A DNA stretch of 11,981 bases from the NCBI GenBank assembly GCA_964357385.1, contig CAYHKW010000031.1, forward strand, positions 1 to 11,981, read 5' to 3'. The stretch comes from JAHFJA01 sp964357385 (lineage in GTDB: Bacteria > Patescibacteriota > Patescibacteriia > JACQRZ01). The notes beneath the pieces were generated by a model. That model had not been told where the DNA came from. It did no database searches and worked only from the letters and a program-made list of their open reading frames with translations. The translations under genes were made by a program, and so were the position numbers. Numbering within the stretch: position 1 is the stretch's first letter; each line of letters opens with the position of its first letter. This document shows positions 11,705-11,981 of this stretch, piece after piece.

Positions 11705-11981
11705 ATGGCAAAAACGGAGAAAAAAGATGAATATGGAGCCGGACAAATCAGCGTCCTTGAAGGTTTGGAGGCAGTACGCAAGCGTCCGGGCATGTATATC
11801 GGTAACACTGCTGAAACTGGTCTGCATCACCTGATCTGGGAAGTCGTCGATAACTCCATCGACGAGGCAATGGCTGGATACTGTAATGATATTTACGTAC
11901 AACTTCTGCCTGACGGCTGGGTCAAAGTAACGGACAACGGGCGTGGTATCCCTGTCGAGATTCACAAACAAACCGGTGTTT
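11705..11981 (+). CDS. gyrB: DNA gyrase subunit B, partial (N-terminal 92 residues)
   Basis: The first 92 residues of a GHKL ATPase type II topoisomerase subunit. Visible: EGLEAVRKRPGMYIG (residues 19-33), the N-box EVVDNSIDEA with the catalytic Glu46 and Mg-binding Asn50, and the ATP-binding VTDNGRGIP with Asp77. GyrB supplies ATP-driven strand passage for negative supercoiling with GyrA. ParE has the same N-terminal motifs and cannot be fully excluded from this fragment. The ATG at 11705 is preferred over the in-frame ATG at 11669, which sits in the promoter. There is no SD. The frame is open to the right edge of the window. Confidence 0.92.
   Translation, partial: MAKTEKKDEYGAGQISVLEGLEAVRKRPGMYIGNTAETGLHHLIWEVVDNSIDEAMAGYCNDIYVQLLPDGWVKVTDNGRGIPVEIHKQTGV

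Noticed and set aside
11614..11971. Minus-strand frames across the gyrB start
   Set aside because: They are antisense shadows of a clear gyrB N-terminus with conserved ATPase motifs.

Overview
The window looks like chromosomal DNA of a small-genome bacterium, most plausibly a member of the Patescibacteria (candidate phyla radiation). This is inferred from the loose gene neighbourhood (rpmE, prfA, prmC, rplY, rodA and gyrB with unknown genes between), the NLPY form of the PrmC active-site motif, and short leaders without Shine-Dalgarno (SD) sites on the core genes. It is not proven. UAA, UAG and UGA all appear as stops, so the standard bacterial code fits. I see no tRNA, rRNA, CRISPR array, transposase or attachment site.

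Left block (1-3185, all minus strand): an accessory region of two transcription units. The first runs from a strong promoter at 3157-3185 through a 91-aa, a 228-aa and a secreted 139-aa protein of unknown function to a terminator at 1358-1382. The second starts at a promoter at 1290-1318 and carries a NYN-domain (LabA/DUF88-like) putative nuclease, then an unrecognised gene that runs off the left edge. Every gene here has a strong SD. Every gap between cistrons holds a structured RNA: a hammerhead-like fold at 2694-2750, and two copies of a two-hairpin element at 1873-1945 and 616-677.

Middle block (3260-8763): core genes. On the plus strand are rpmE (ribosomal protein L31), prfA (RF1) and prmC (the methyltransferase that modifies RF1). 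On the minus strand are rplY (L25/CTC), rodA (SEDS glycosyltransferase) and a single-pass membrane protein next to rodA. An unknown minus-strand gene sits between prfA and prmC. Core genes lie close to their promoters and lack SD sites.

Right block (8770-11981): a minus-strand transcript of about 265 nt bounded by a promoter and a terminator, with a possible 32-aa ORF; a solo HicB-like gene; an M29-type aminopeptidase; two small unknown genes with their own promoters and terminators; and the 5' part of gyrB.

The most unusual points are the hammerhead-like RNA, the duplicated hairpin leader, the short transcript near 9000, and the split between SD-bearing accessory genes and SD-less core genes.
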